Of a stretch of DNA of 33,005 nt, positions 1 through 6,114 are shown piece after piece. The position numbers were made by a program, and so were the translations under genes. The notes beneath the pieces are model-generated. The model was not told the DNA's origin, made no database searches, and saw only the letters and a program-made list of their open reading frames with translations. Position 1 is the first letter of the stretch. Every line of letters begins with the position of its first letter. The DNA is taken from positions 1 through 33,005 of the forward strand of contig WQXI01000026.1 of assembly GCA_009784935.1 (NCBI GenBank). The letters are read 5' to 3'. The stretch is from Treponema sp. (lineage in GTDB: Bacteria; Spirochaetota; Spirochaetia; Treponematales; Breznakiellaceae).

Positions 1-133
1 CGAGCAAATTGCCGAACTTCGCAAGTTGCTTATGCTTTACATCGATAAGAATGACGCACGGGTTAATGACATTATTATTGCTTTAAATAATCTCATTGAA
101 AAGCCAAAAGAGACAAGGAGAATTGGGTTTTAG
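1..133 (+). CDS. ORF6N-domain protein, C-terminal fragment (cut by window start)
   Basis: Only the last 43 codons are visible, in the frame that starts at base 2 and ends with TAG at 131-133. The piece aligns without gaps, stop to stop, with bases 798-930 of the complete ORF6N gene downstream, with about ten mismatches in 133 bases, several of them synonymous. Two ORF6N genes therefore lie in tandem, the upstream one extending out of the window. The encoded tail is a charged helix ending in EKPKETRRIGF, and the downstream copy ends identically. Whether the upstream copy is intact cannot be judged from here. The low divergence points to a fairly recent duplication or to gene conversion. Confidence 0.8.
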   Translation, partial: EQIAELRKLLMLYIDKNDARVNDIIIALNNLIEKPKETRRIGF

Positions 134-247
134 CTCTCTGTGTCCGCTAGAAGCTTCGCTGCAAGATTCTCCGTGAACTCTGTGGTAAAATTTCTTATCC
201 CTCCGTGTCCCTTTGCGTTCTCTGTGTCTCTGTGTGAGATTCTTGGC
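134..247. repeat. CTCTGTG/GTGG-rich short repeat modules, copy A
   Basis: Directly after the stop codon of the partial ORF6N gene lies a patchwork of short modules. A 33-base block at 178-210 (begins CTCTGTGGTAAAATTT, ends CTCCGTGTCC) recurs identically at 942-974. A 21-base block at 146-166 containing AAGCTTCGCTGCAAG recurs at 984-1004 with one mismatch. The module order differs between the two places: the AAGCTT block comes before the 33-base block here and after it in copy B. Further CTCTGTGTC and GTGTGAGATTCTT words are scattered through it. No coding sequence is supported. Bases 248-361 hold nothing recognisable apart from an AT-rich stretch. Confidence 0.75.
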
Positions 248-361
248 AAATGATCTCTGTCACAATTTAAAAATATTTTTGTAATAATTCCTCCTTTTCT
301 AAAGCGCCACGCAGGCTCGCGCCATGTAATAGTAAAACTTTCTTTTGAAGGTTTTATTTTT

Positions 362-407
362 AAGAAGTGCTTTATTAAGTACTTCTTTGGGGAAATCCCC
401 CAAGGAG
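362..407 (+). promoter_or_regulatory. Two consecutive hairpins in the leader of the ORF6N gene
   Basis: The first hairpin has 10-base arms (AAGAAGTGCT at 362-371, AGTACTTCTT at 378-387, one G-U pair) around the loop TTATTA. The second pairs TTGGGG (387-392) with CCCCAA (398-403). Its 3' arm overlaps the first bases of the Shine-Dalgarno AAGGAG (402-407), which sits 7 nt before the ATG at 415. A CTCCTT word at 291-296 is also complementary to that ribosome binding site. This arrangement could hide the site, but that is inference from pairing alone. The first hairpin lacks a following T-run, so it is not a good terminator. Confidence 0.45.
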
Positions 408-414
408 AGTAAAA

Positions 415-930
415 ATGAAAGAAGGCAATGAAATACCTATTCAAGACCTGATTTACGAGATACGAGGGCAGAAAGTAATGCTCGATAGCGATCTGGCTCA
501 ATTGTACGAAATTGAAACAAAACTATTAAACAAAGCAGTTAAAAGAAACATGGAACGATTCCCAGATTTTTTTATGTTCAAATTGACAGAAGATGAGTTT
601 AATTCTTTGAGGTTCCAATTTGGAACCTCAAAAAAGGGCAAGGGAGGAAGACGCTATTTGCCATACGTATTTACAGAGCACGGAGTACTAATGCTCTCAA
701 GCGTTCTAAACAGTAAAAAAGCTATAAGTGTAAATATAGAGATAATGGTTGCATTCATAAAAATGCGTCAATATGTCCTTTCTCAAGGAGGAACAAGCGA
801 CCAGATTGCCGAACTACGCAAACTGCTTATGCTTTACATCGATAAGAATGACAAACGGGTAAATGACATTATTATTGCTTTAAATAATCTCATTGAAAAG
901 CCAAAAGAGACAAGGAGAATAGGGTTTTAA
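415..930 (+). CDS. ORF6N-domain DNA-binding protein (KilA-N/antirepressor-like)
   Basis: A 171-residue protein with an N-terminal ORF6N domain, roughly residues 8-100. It shows the family hallmarks IRGQKVMLDSDLAQLYEI, the KAVKRNMERFPDFFMF stretch and the YVFTEHGVLMLSSVL stretch. ORF6N domains occur in phage antirepressors and in many chromosomal genes of unknown role, and are taken to bind DNA. The C-terminal part (residues 110-171) is a charged helical tail. The start is supported by AAGGAG 7 nt upstream. It is the downstream member of a tandem pair and ends in a strong terminator at 1051-1081. A 27-base perfect palindrome lies inside the coding sequence (606-632). No integrase or other phage gene is nearby, so it stands alone as an accessory cassette. 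The true function is not known. Confidence 0.85.
   Translation: MKEGNEIPIQDLIYEIRGQKVMLDSDLAQLYEIETKLLNKAVKRNMERFPDFFMFKLTEDEFNSLRFQFGTSKKGKGGRRYLPYVFTEHGVLMLSSVLNSKKAISVNIEIMVAFIKMRQYVLSQGGTSDQIAELRKLLMLYIDKNDKRVNDIIIALNNLIEKPKETRRIGF
606..632. repeat. Perfect 27-base palindrome within the ORF6N coding sequence
   Basis: The arm TTTGAGGTTCCAA (606-618) is followed by a single central T (619) and then the exact reverse complement TTGGAACCTCAAA (620-632). It encodes part of the SLRFQFGTSK stretch. Thirteen perfectly paired positions inside a coding region are unlikely by chance. It could be a hairpin in the mRNA (with a slightly larger loop) or a two-fold symmetric DNA-binding site, possibly for the encoded protein. 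Neither role is shown by the sequence alone. Confidence 0.7.
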
Positions 931-1018
931 CTCTCTGTGTCCTCTGTGGTAAAATTTCTTATCCCTCCGTGTCCTTCGTGCCTGCTGGAAGCTTCGCTGC
1001 AAGACCCGTGTGAGATTC
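931..1018. repeat. CTCTGTG/GTGG-rich short repeat modules, copy B
   Basis: Immediately after the stop of the complete ORF6N gene the same modules as at 134-247 return in a different order. CTCTCTGTGTCC comes first, then the 33-base block (942-974, identical to 178-210), then TTCGTGCC, then the AAGCTTCGCTGCAAGA block (984-1004), then GTGTGAGATTCTT. Related words occur in the intergenic regions at 31216-31237 and 32542-32610. The association of one copy with each ORF6N gene suggests gene and tail were duplicated as a unit and the tail was then rearranged. Confidence 0.75.
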
Positions 1019-1050
1019 TTTTCAAACAAATATAACAATTTAACATTTAC

Positions 1051-1081
1051 AGACCGTTGTCTTTGACAGCGGTCTTTTTTT
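1051..1081 (+). terminator. Intrinsic terminator after ORF6N gene
   Basis: AGACCGTTGTC (1051-1061) pairs with GACAGCGGTCT (1065-1075) over a TTT loop, an 11-base-pair stem with one G-U, followed by a run of T residues to 1081. It separates the ORF6N patch from the methyltransferase gene. Confidence 0.85.
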
Positions 1082-1083
1082 AC

Positions 1084-1112
1084 TTGCAAGAAACACAATC
1101 TCATGCTATCGT
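1084..1112 (+). promoter_or_regulatory. Putative promoter of the DNA methyltransferase
   Basis: TTGCAA (1084-1089), a 17-base spacer, then TATCGT (1107-1112) preceded by TGC (extended -10). Predicted transcription start is about 1118-1119, on the ATG at 1118. The -10 is only a partial match. Confidence 0.4.
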
Positions 1113-1117
1113 TTGCC

Positions 1118-1954
1118 ATGGAGCGCATTAGTTCGGATTTTGAAAAAATCATATCCGGTTCTTTAAAAAGTTTTTCGCCGTATTTTAAATCCGATAATGC
1201 AGTGATATTTAATGCGGACTGTTTGGAGATATTAAGCGCTATTCCTGAAAATTCTATCGATATGATTTTTGCCGATCCGCCGTATATGCTGTCTAATGAC
1301 GGGTTCTCATGTCAGAGCGGGAAAAGAGTAAATGTTAACAAAGGGGAATGGGATAAAAGTAATGGGTTTGACAATGATACCGGTTTTCATAATGAATGGA
1401 TTTTATCCTGCCGGCGTGTATTAAAACCCGAAGGCACGATATGGGTTTCCGGCACCTATCATAGTATTTATCAATGCGGTTATCTTTTGCAAAAAAATAA
1501 TTTTCATATATTAAATGATATTGCTTGGTTTAAGCCGAATGCTTCGCCGAATTTAAGCTGCCGTTTTTTTACGGCGTCGCATGAGACAATTCTTTGGGCG
1601 CGTAAAGATAAAAATGCAAAGCATATTTTTAATTACGAAGAAATAAAAAACGGCAATTTCCCCGAAGATAAATTAAAAAAAGAAAATACGCAAATGCGTT
1701 CTGTATGGTCAATTACAACTCCAAGAACCGAAGAAAAAGAGCATGGCAGACATCCTGCGCAAAAACCGCTGAACCTGTTAAAACGCATTATTTTAGCCTC
1801 GACAAAAGAACATAATATTATACTAGATCCCTTCTGCGGAAGCGGTACGACAGGTTCTGCCTGCAAATGTTTTAATAATCGGTCTTTTATAGGCATAGAC
1901 GCTGATATTCATTATTGTGATTTAGCAAAAAAAAGACTCTCGCAGAAGAATTAG
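1118..1954 (+). CDS. M.DpnA-like adenine-specific DNA methyltransferase (GATC type)
   Basis: A protein of 278 residues, beta-class N6-adenine/N4-cytosine methyltransferase. Catalytic motif IV DPPY (residues 53-56) comes before the S-adenosylmethionine-binding motif DPFCGSGTTG (237-246). The stretches FADPPYMLSNDG, NKGEWDK, PNLSCRFFTASHETILWARK, HPAQKP and LASTKE closely resemble the DpnII-type second methylase M.DpnA, recalled from memory. That family methylates adenine in GATC, including on single strands. An in-frame ATG at 1103 would add five residues. Position 1118 is preferred because the putative promoter places transcription start there and neither ATG has a Shine-Dalgarno. There is no restriction endonuclease or partner methylase in the window, so it may be solitary. 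The GATC specificity is inferred from resemblance only. Confidence 0.85.
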   Translation: MERISSDFEKIISGSLKSFSPYFKSDNAVIFNADCLEILSAIPENSIDMIFADPPYMLSNDGFSCQSGKRVNVNKGEWDKSNGFDNDTGFHNEWILSCRRVLKPEGTIWVSGTYHSIYQCGYLLQKNNFHILNDIAWFKPNASPNLSCRFFTASHETILWARKDKNAKHIFNYEEIKNGNFPEDKLKKENTQMRSVWSITTPRTEEKEHGRHPAQKPLNLLKRIILASTKEHNIILDPFCGSGTTGSACKCFNNRSFIGIDADIHYCDLAKKRLSQKN

Positions 1955-1964
1955 ACACATTATA

Positions 1965-1993
1965 TTGACATAACGGAATTATTTAAATAAAGT
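1965..1993 (+). promoter_or_regulatory. Putative promoter of the phosphoesterase gene
   Basis: A perfect -35 TTGACA (1965-1970), a 17-base spacer and a weaker -10 TAAAGT (1988-1993). Predicted transcription start is base 2000, exactly the A of the ATG, which predicts a leaderless mRNA. Confidence 0.5.
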
Positions 1994-1999
1994 GTACAT

Positions 2000-2866
2000 A
2001 TGGAAATACCGCATGTCAAAAAGAAAATTTTAGTTTTTTTGCTTATATCCGTATCCGCAAGCGTCTTTTTTATTCTCTCTTGTACTTCCATAAGCGTAAA
2101 AAATTATGAAATTGACACCCCTTTATTGGCAGAAAATACAAGCATTAAAATTATATTGATCGCTGATCTTCACAGTACAATTTATGGAAGAGAGCAAACA
2201 ACACTAATAGAAAAAATAAGAGAAGAAAATCCTGATTTGATAGTAATGGCAGGTGATATTCTGGATGATGATGTTCTGCACTTGGGGACAGAATTATTAT
2301 TAGAAGGTATAAAGGATATAGCCCCCATTTTTTATGTTACCGGCAACCATGAATATTGGAGCCGGGATATTCAAGGTATTAGAGAGCTGCTTTTATCATA
2401 TCAGGTAAATATTTTATCTGATAATTATGTTAGAATTAATATTAACGGCAATGAAATAATTATCGCAGGAACAGAAGATCCGCATAAAAGATCTTATGAA
2501 GATCCGTCATATGATCAGGAATTGGCAATGGAAAATGCCTTTAGGGAATTAGACGATATTGAATTATTTAAAATCTTTGCTGCTCATCGTCCCGAGAGAA
2601 TAGAAGCTTACAAAAAATATTCATTTGATTTAATTTTATCAGGTCATACGCATGGCGGTCAGGTTAGAATACCGCTTATCCTAAACGGCCTGCTTGCCCC
2701 CAATCAGGGTTTATTCCCAAAATACGGCGGAGGGCTTTACAGACATGGAGAAATGGTGCATATTATCAGCAGGGGGCTTTCGATAAATCCGCTGCTCCCG
2801 AGGATTTTTAATAATCCGGAACTGGTCATAATAATTGTTAAGTCAAGCATTATAACAGGAGAGTAA
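2000..2866 (+). CDS. Calcineurin-like metallophosphoesterase, YaeI/YkuE type, predicted lipoprotein
   Basis: A 288-residue protein with the metal-binding signature of calcineurin-like phosphoesterases in order: DLH (56-58), GD (85-86), GNHE (115-118), AAHRP (194-198) and GHTHGG (215-220). The two-histidine GHTH motif and short length match the YaeI/YkuE group, whose natural substrates are poorly defined (phosphodiesters and lipid-linked phosphates have been proposed). The N-terminus is KKK, a hydrophobic run and then ILSC with Cys28, which fits the loose spirochaetal lipobox, so it is probably anchored on the outer face of the inner membrane. It stands 3 nt upstream of the CPBP gene, suggesting one operon of envelope functions. 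No Shine-Dalgarno is evident. Confidence 0.85.
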   Translation: MEIPHVKKKILVFLLISVSASVFFILSCTSISVKNYEIDTPLLAENTSIKIILIADLHSTIYGREQTTLIEKIREENPDLIVMAGDILDDDVLHLGTELLLEGIKDIAPIFYVTGNHEYWSRDIQGIRELLLSYQVNILSDNYVRININGNEIIIAGTEDPHKRSYEDPSYDQELAMENAFRELDDIELFKIFAAHRPERIEAYKKYSFDLILSGHTHGGQVRIPLILNGLLAPNQGLFPKYGGGLYRHGEMVHIISRGLSINPLLPRIFNNPELVIIIVKSSIITGE

Positions 2867-2869
2867 ACA

Positions 2870-3739
2870 ATGGAAAACATGGAAAATCAAAACAACCAAA
2901 TTAATCAGGGCAATCAAAATTATCCAAAGATAAAAAACGCAGTTCTTTTATGCCTTATGCTTATAGGAGTTCAAGTAGGGATCGGTTTAATAATCGGTAT
3001 TAAGCAGTATTTATTTAAAATCCCCGAAAACTCTCCGATTGCATATGTCTTTTTAATTTTAACAAGCCTAATTTCTTTTGGGATTGTTATACTTATTGGA
3101 TTTAAAAATACAAAAAAAGGCTTTAACGAAGTATTTAAATTTAACAAAGTCTCTCCAATATTATGGATAACTGCAACAATTATAACCGTCGGACTATCCG
3201 TAGTAGTTTCAGAAGTAGACAATTTAATCCAGTTTTTTATGCCAATGCCTGAATGGTTCTTAGAAATACTTGGAACACTTATGGCAGATCAGCCGCTTGT
3301 TGTTTCTTTAATTTACATTGGATTAATTGCGGCGCTAAGCGAAGAATTGTTTTTTAGAGGTTTAATACTAGACGGATTTGTAAATAATTATTCTAAGAGA
3401 AAGGCTATAATTATAAGCGCTCTTTTATTTGGAATGATTCATTTAAACCCTTGGCAGTTTGCCGCCGGATTTATAGTCGGGATTGTACTGGCATGGATCT
3501 GTATCGAAACAAAATCAATACTGTTGTGTATTTATATGCATTTTCTGCATAATGCGGGAGTAGTAATACTATATAGATTGCAGGATGTGATTGCGATAGA
3601 CGGTTATACTGTCCAAGTACCCGGAGGGTTTCAGCCGGTGTGGTTTACTCTTTCAGGATTACTGCTGTTGATCGTAGGGATAGCGTCATTTTATTATTTA
3701 GAGATTAAACCCAAAACTGCGGATAATCAAAATGGGTAA
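2870..3739 (+). CDS. CPBP-family intramembrane metalloprotease
   Basis: A 289-residue polytopic membrane protein with a hydrophilic Asn/Gln-rich N-terminus (residues 1-20) and about seven to eight transmembrane segments. The CPBP (Abi/Rce1-like) core is clear: SEELFFRG (E158, E159, R163), FGMIH (H191) and HFLHN (H224, N228). These four motif positions form the presumed metal-dependent active site. Bacterial members are linked to membrane-protein processing, bacteriocin self-immunity or prenyl-protein cleavage; none of these can be assigned here. AGGAG precedes the ATG. The last eight bases overlap the start of the binding-protein gene, so translation of the two is probably coupled. Confidence 0.88.
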   Translation: MENMENQNNQINQGNQNYPKIKNAVLLCLMLIGVQVGIGLIIGIKQYLFKIPENSPIAYVFLILTSLISFGIVILIGFKNTKKGFNEVFKFNKVSPILWITATIITVGLSVVVSEVDNLIQFFMPMPEWFLEILGTLMADQPLVVSLIYIGLIAALSEELFFRGLILDGFVNNYSKRKAIIISALLFGMIHLNPWQFAAGFIVGIVLAWICIETKSILLCIYMHFLHNAGVVILYRLQDVIAIDGYTVQVPGGFQPVWFTLSGLLLLIVGIASFYYLEIKPKTADNQNG

Positions 3740-4940
3740 AATCGATAAAGAAAAAATATTAAAAACGTTTAATATAATAAAGATTGTTTTTTGCACTATT
3801 ATCGGCATTGGAATGATATGGGCTTTTTATGATCCCCTTGTACGTAATATATGGTATAGAAGAGCAATTGATATTTACGATGTTTTATTTGGTATAATGT
3901 GTGCAGCCATAATAGCATTTATCATTTTATGCAACATAACAAAATTAAAGCGTATTTATTTTTTATTCCTTGTTCCTGTAGTATGTATTTTAACCGGGTT
4001 AGGGATTTCTAGGTACGAATACCACATAAGTAGTATTCCAACCCTTTATGAAGAATTAGATTTGTACTATTATATGCCTTTTAGTATCTTCGAAGCCAAC
4101 TACCCCAGTAAATTGGCAGTTCTTGGGGAAGACTCAAATTTTAAAATTATTGATAATCTGCCAAAACTTGACGGAGCGACTGCATTTTATCCTGTATATG
4201 CCGCTTTTGTTCAGGCAGTATATCCGGTTGGTAAATATAGTTATTGGGATAAAAATAGCCCTGTCATCTGCACAAGAACAGCAAGTGCGTATGACAATCT
4301 TTTAAACGGAGAAGTAGATATAATTTTTTGCCTTGAGCCGTCAAATGAGCAATTACAAAGATTTATAAACAGAGGTTTAAATATCAAATTTGTTCCCATT
4401 GGCAAAGAAGCGTTTGTATTTTTTGTTAATGCCAATAATCGGGTAAATAATATTTCTATACAGGATATTCACGGAATATATTCGGGAAACATTACTAACT
4501 GGCGGCATTTTGACGGTCCAAATAAAAACATTTTGGTTTTTCAGCGTCCTAAAAATTCCGGGAGTCAAACTATACTGGAAAAAATAATGGGCGATGTTCC
4601 GATTGTTGATCCAAAAATCGAGGATGTTAAACAAGGTATGGGTTATATGGTTAGTCAGGTTGCAGCATATAAAAATTTTAATAATTCTATCGGGTATTCT
4701 TTTTTACAGTATTCTACAGAAATGCTTAAAAACGATCAGATAAAATTATTATCGATAGACGATATCAGCCCTTCTGCCGTGACGATTCAAGATGACAGTT
4801 ATCCTTTTACTGTTTTTTTCTATGCCGTATATATAGAAAAAGAAGGAATGAACCCAAACATAAACCCGTTTATTCAGTGGATTTTATCCGAGCAGGGACA
4901 AACATTAGTTTCCGGAACAGGATACGTTCCGGTTAATTAA
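3732..4940 (+). CDS. Membrane-tethered PstS-like substrate-binding protein (copy 1)
   Basis: A 402-residue protein. Three hydrophobic segments (about 15-34, 49-68, 75-93) precede a periplasmic-binding domain of the PstS/PBP-like type (about 100-402). Ligand-loop candidates are LDGATAFYPVY (146-156), GKEAFVFFVN (224-233), IYSGNITNW (249-257), and FQRPKNSGSQT (270-280), the counterpart of the phosphate-binding SGT loop. A free PstS would have a cleavable signal instead of three membrane helices, so the domain is predicted to stay tethered at the outer face of the inner membrane. No ABC permease or ATPase is nearby. It is clearly paralogous to the opposite-strand gene that follows, with several near-identical blocks. 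The stop codons overlap by four bases. The ligand is unknown; phosphate or another oxyanion is a guess from the family. Confidence 0.8.
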   Translation: MGKIDKEKILKTFNIIKIVFCTIIGIGMIWAFYDPLVRNIWYRRAIDIYDVLFGIMCAAIIAFIILCNITKLKRIYFLFLVPVVCILTGLGISRYEYHISSIPTLYEELDLYYYMPFSIFEANYPSKLAVLGEDSNFKIIDNLPKLDGATAFYPVYAAFVQAVYPVGKYSYWDKNSPVICTRTASAYDNLLNGEVDIIFCLEPSNEQLQRFINRGLNIKFVPIGKEAFVFFVNANNRVNNISIQDIHGIYSGNITNWRHFDGPNKNILVFQRPKNSGSQTILEKIMGDVPIVDPKIEDVKQGMGYMVSQVAAYKNFNNSIGYSFLQYSTEMLKNDQIKLLSIDDISPSAVTIQDDSYPFTVFFYAVYIEKEGMNPNINPFIQWILSEQGQTLVSGTGYVPVN

Positions 4941-6112
4941 TAATCGTTTATCGGTACATATCCTGTTCTGGATATCAGCATCTGACCCTGCGGCGACAGA
5001 ATCCATTCTATGAACGGTTCGATATTAACATTTTTATCCGCCGAATCATTATAGATTGCATAAAATGTATCTGAAAATGCATAACTGTTGTTTCTGATTG
5101 TTTCTGCCGACGGATATACCCCGTTTATAGACAAAAGTTTTATTTGTTCATTGCCTGCCATTTCTATCGCAAAGTAAAGGAAAGAGTAACCTATCGAATC
5201 AGAAAAATTTCTGTAAACAGCGACTTGGTTTATAATTCCTTCCATGCTGGGTACGTTTTCTGTACGGGAATCCATAATAGAAACATCCCCCATTATTTTT
5301 TGGAGCATTGTCTGGCTTCCGGAATTTTGCGGTCTCTGAAAAGCTCTGATCCTTTGACTACGTCCGTTTAATTCTCTCCAATTGGTTACTCTGCCGGAAT
5401 ATATCCCTTGTATGTCTTCTATAGTTAGATTATTAACAGGGTTTTTTATATTTACAAAAAAAACAAACGCTTCTTTCCCGATAGGAACATATTTAATATT
5501 CATACCGTTTTCTGCAAATTGATTTCGCTGCATACCTGACGGTTCTGCGCAAAAAATTATATCTACGACGCCTTCTAATAAATAGTGATAAGCGCCGTCG
5601 GTTCTGTTGAGCCGCAGTAATTCTCTTCCTCTTTGTCTAAATTCTTCTTCTGAATAAACAGCCTGTACAAATGATGAATATACCGGGAAAAGGGCTGTCG
5701 CTCCGTCAAGAACAGGGAAGTTATCATGTAATTTAAAACTTGATTCATTATCAAGTTTTGCAAGCAAACTACGCTCTCCTCCAAAAGGAGTATATCTTAG
5801 TGAACTTAAAAATTCGGCTTCGACAGTTGGAATATTTCTAATATATATTTGCCGTCCGATTACTATTGATCCTGCTATAATGCATAACGCAGGGATTATT
5901 AAAACATATCGTACAAGTTTTGAACTAGAAACAATCCATAAAACAAGAAATCCAATTACCGATAAGCAAAATACAAGTATTATCGCGCCCAATAGTTCTC
6001 TATGAACAGAAAAAAGGCTTAATACAAAAGCAATAAAAGAAAAAACACAAACATTTAATGCAATAAATACACTTGCGATAACTCTTGCTTTAATGTTTCT
6101 CTGTTTTTCCAC
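4937..6112 (-). CDS. Membrane-tethered PstS-like substrate-binding protein (copy 2)
   Basis: A 391-residue paralogue of the convergent gene, with the same layout. Three hydrophobic helices (about 10-32, 40-62, 67-86) precede a PBP-like domain with LDGATALFPVY (135-145), IGKEAFVFFVN (211-221), IYSGRVTNW (237-245) and FQRPQNSGSQT (258-268). The C-terminus TGYVPIN matches TGYVPVN of copy 1. The start is GTG at 6112, only 2 nt after the stop of the chemoreceptor gene, with AAGGTAGA as a plausible ribosome binding site inside that gene's end. It is therefore the second gene of a receptor-binding protein operon. This suggests, but does not prove, that the binding protein presents or reports a ligand to the chemoreceptor. 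Confidence 0.8.
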   Translation of the reverse strand: MEKQRNIKARVIASVFIALNVCVFSFIAFVLSLFSVHRELLGAIILVFCLSVIGFLVLWIVSSSKLVRYVLIIPALCIIAGSIVIGRQIYIRNIPTVEAEFLSSLRYTPFGGERSLLAKLDNESSFKLHDNFPVLDGATALFPVYSSFVQAVYSEEEFRQRGRELLRLNRTDGAYHYLLEGVVDIIFCAEPSGMQRNQFAENGMNIKYVPIGKEAFVFFVNIKNPVNNLTIEDIQGIYSGRVTNWRELNGRSQRIRAFQRPQNSGSQTMLQKIMGDVSIMDSRTENVPSMEGIINQVAVYRNFSDSIGYSFLYFAIEMAGNEQIKLLSINGVYPSAETIRNNSYAFSDTFYAIYNDSADKNVNIEPFIEWILSPQGQMLISRTGYVPINDY

Positions 6113-6114
6113 GT

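Noticed and set aside
134..247. Possible CRISPR array or phage attachment site in the repeats
   Set aside because: Repeat words are short, unequal and unevenly spaced, with no constant spacer length and no cas or integrase gene. The duplication is better explained by a gene-plus-tail copy.
130..501. Open frame on the minus strand across the repeat area
   Set aside because: It runs through short repeats and into the ORF6N gene in antisense, has no ribosome binding site and resembles no protein family.
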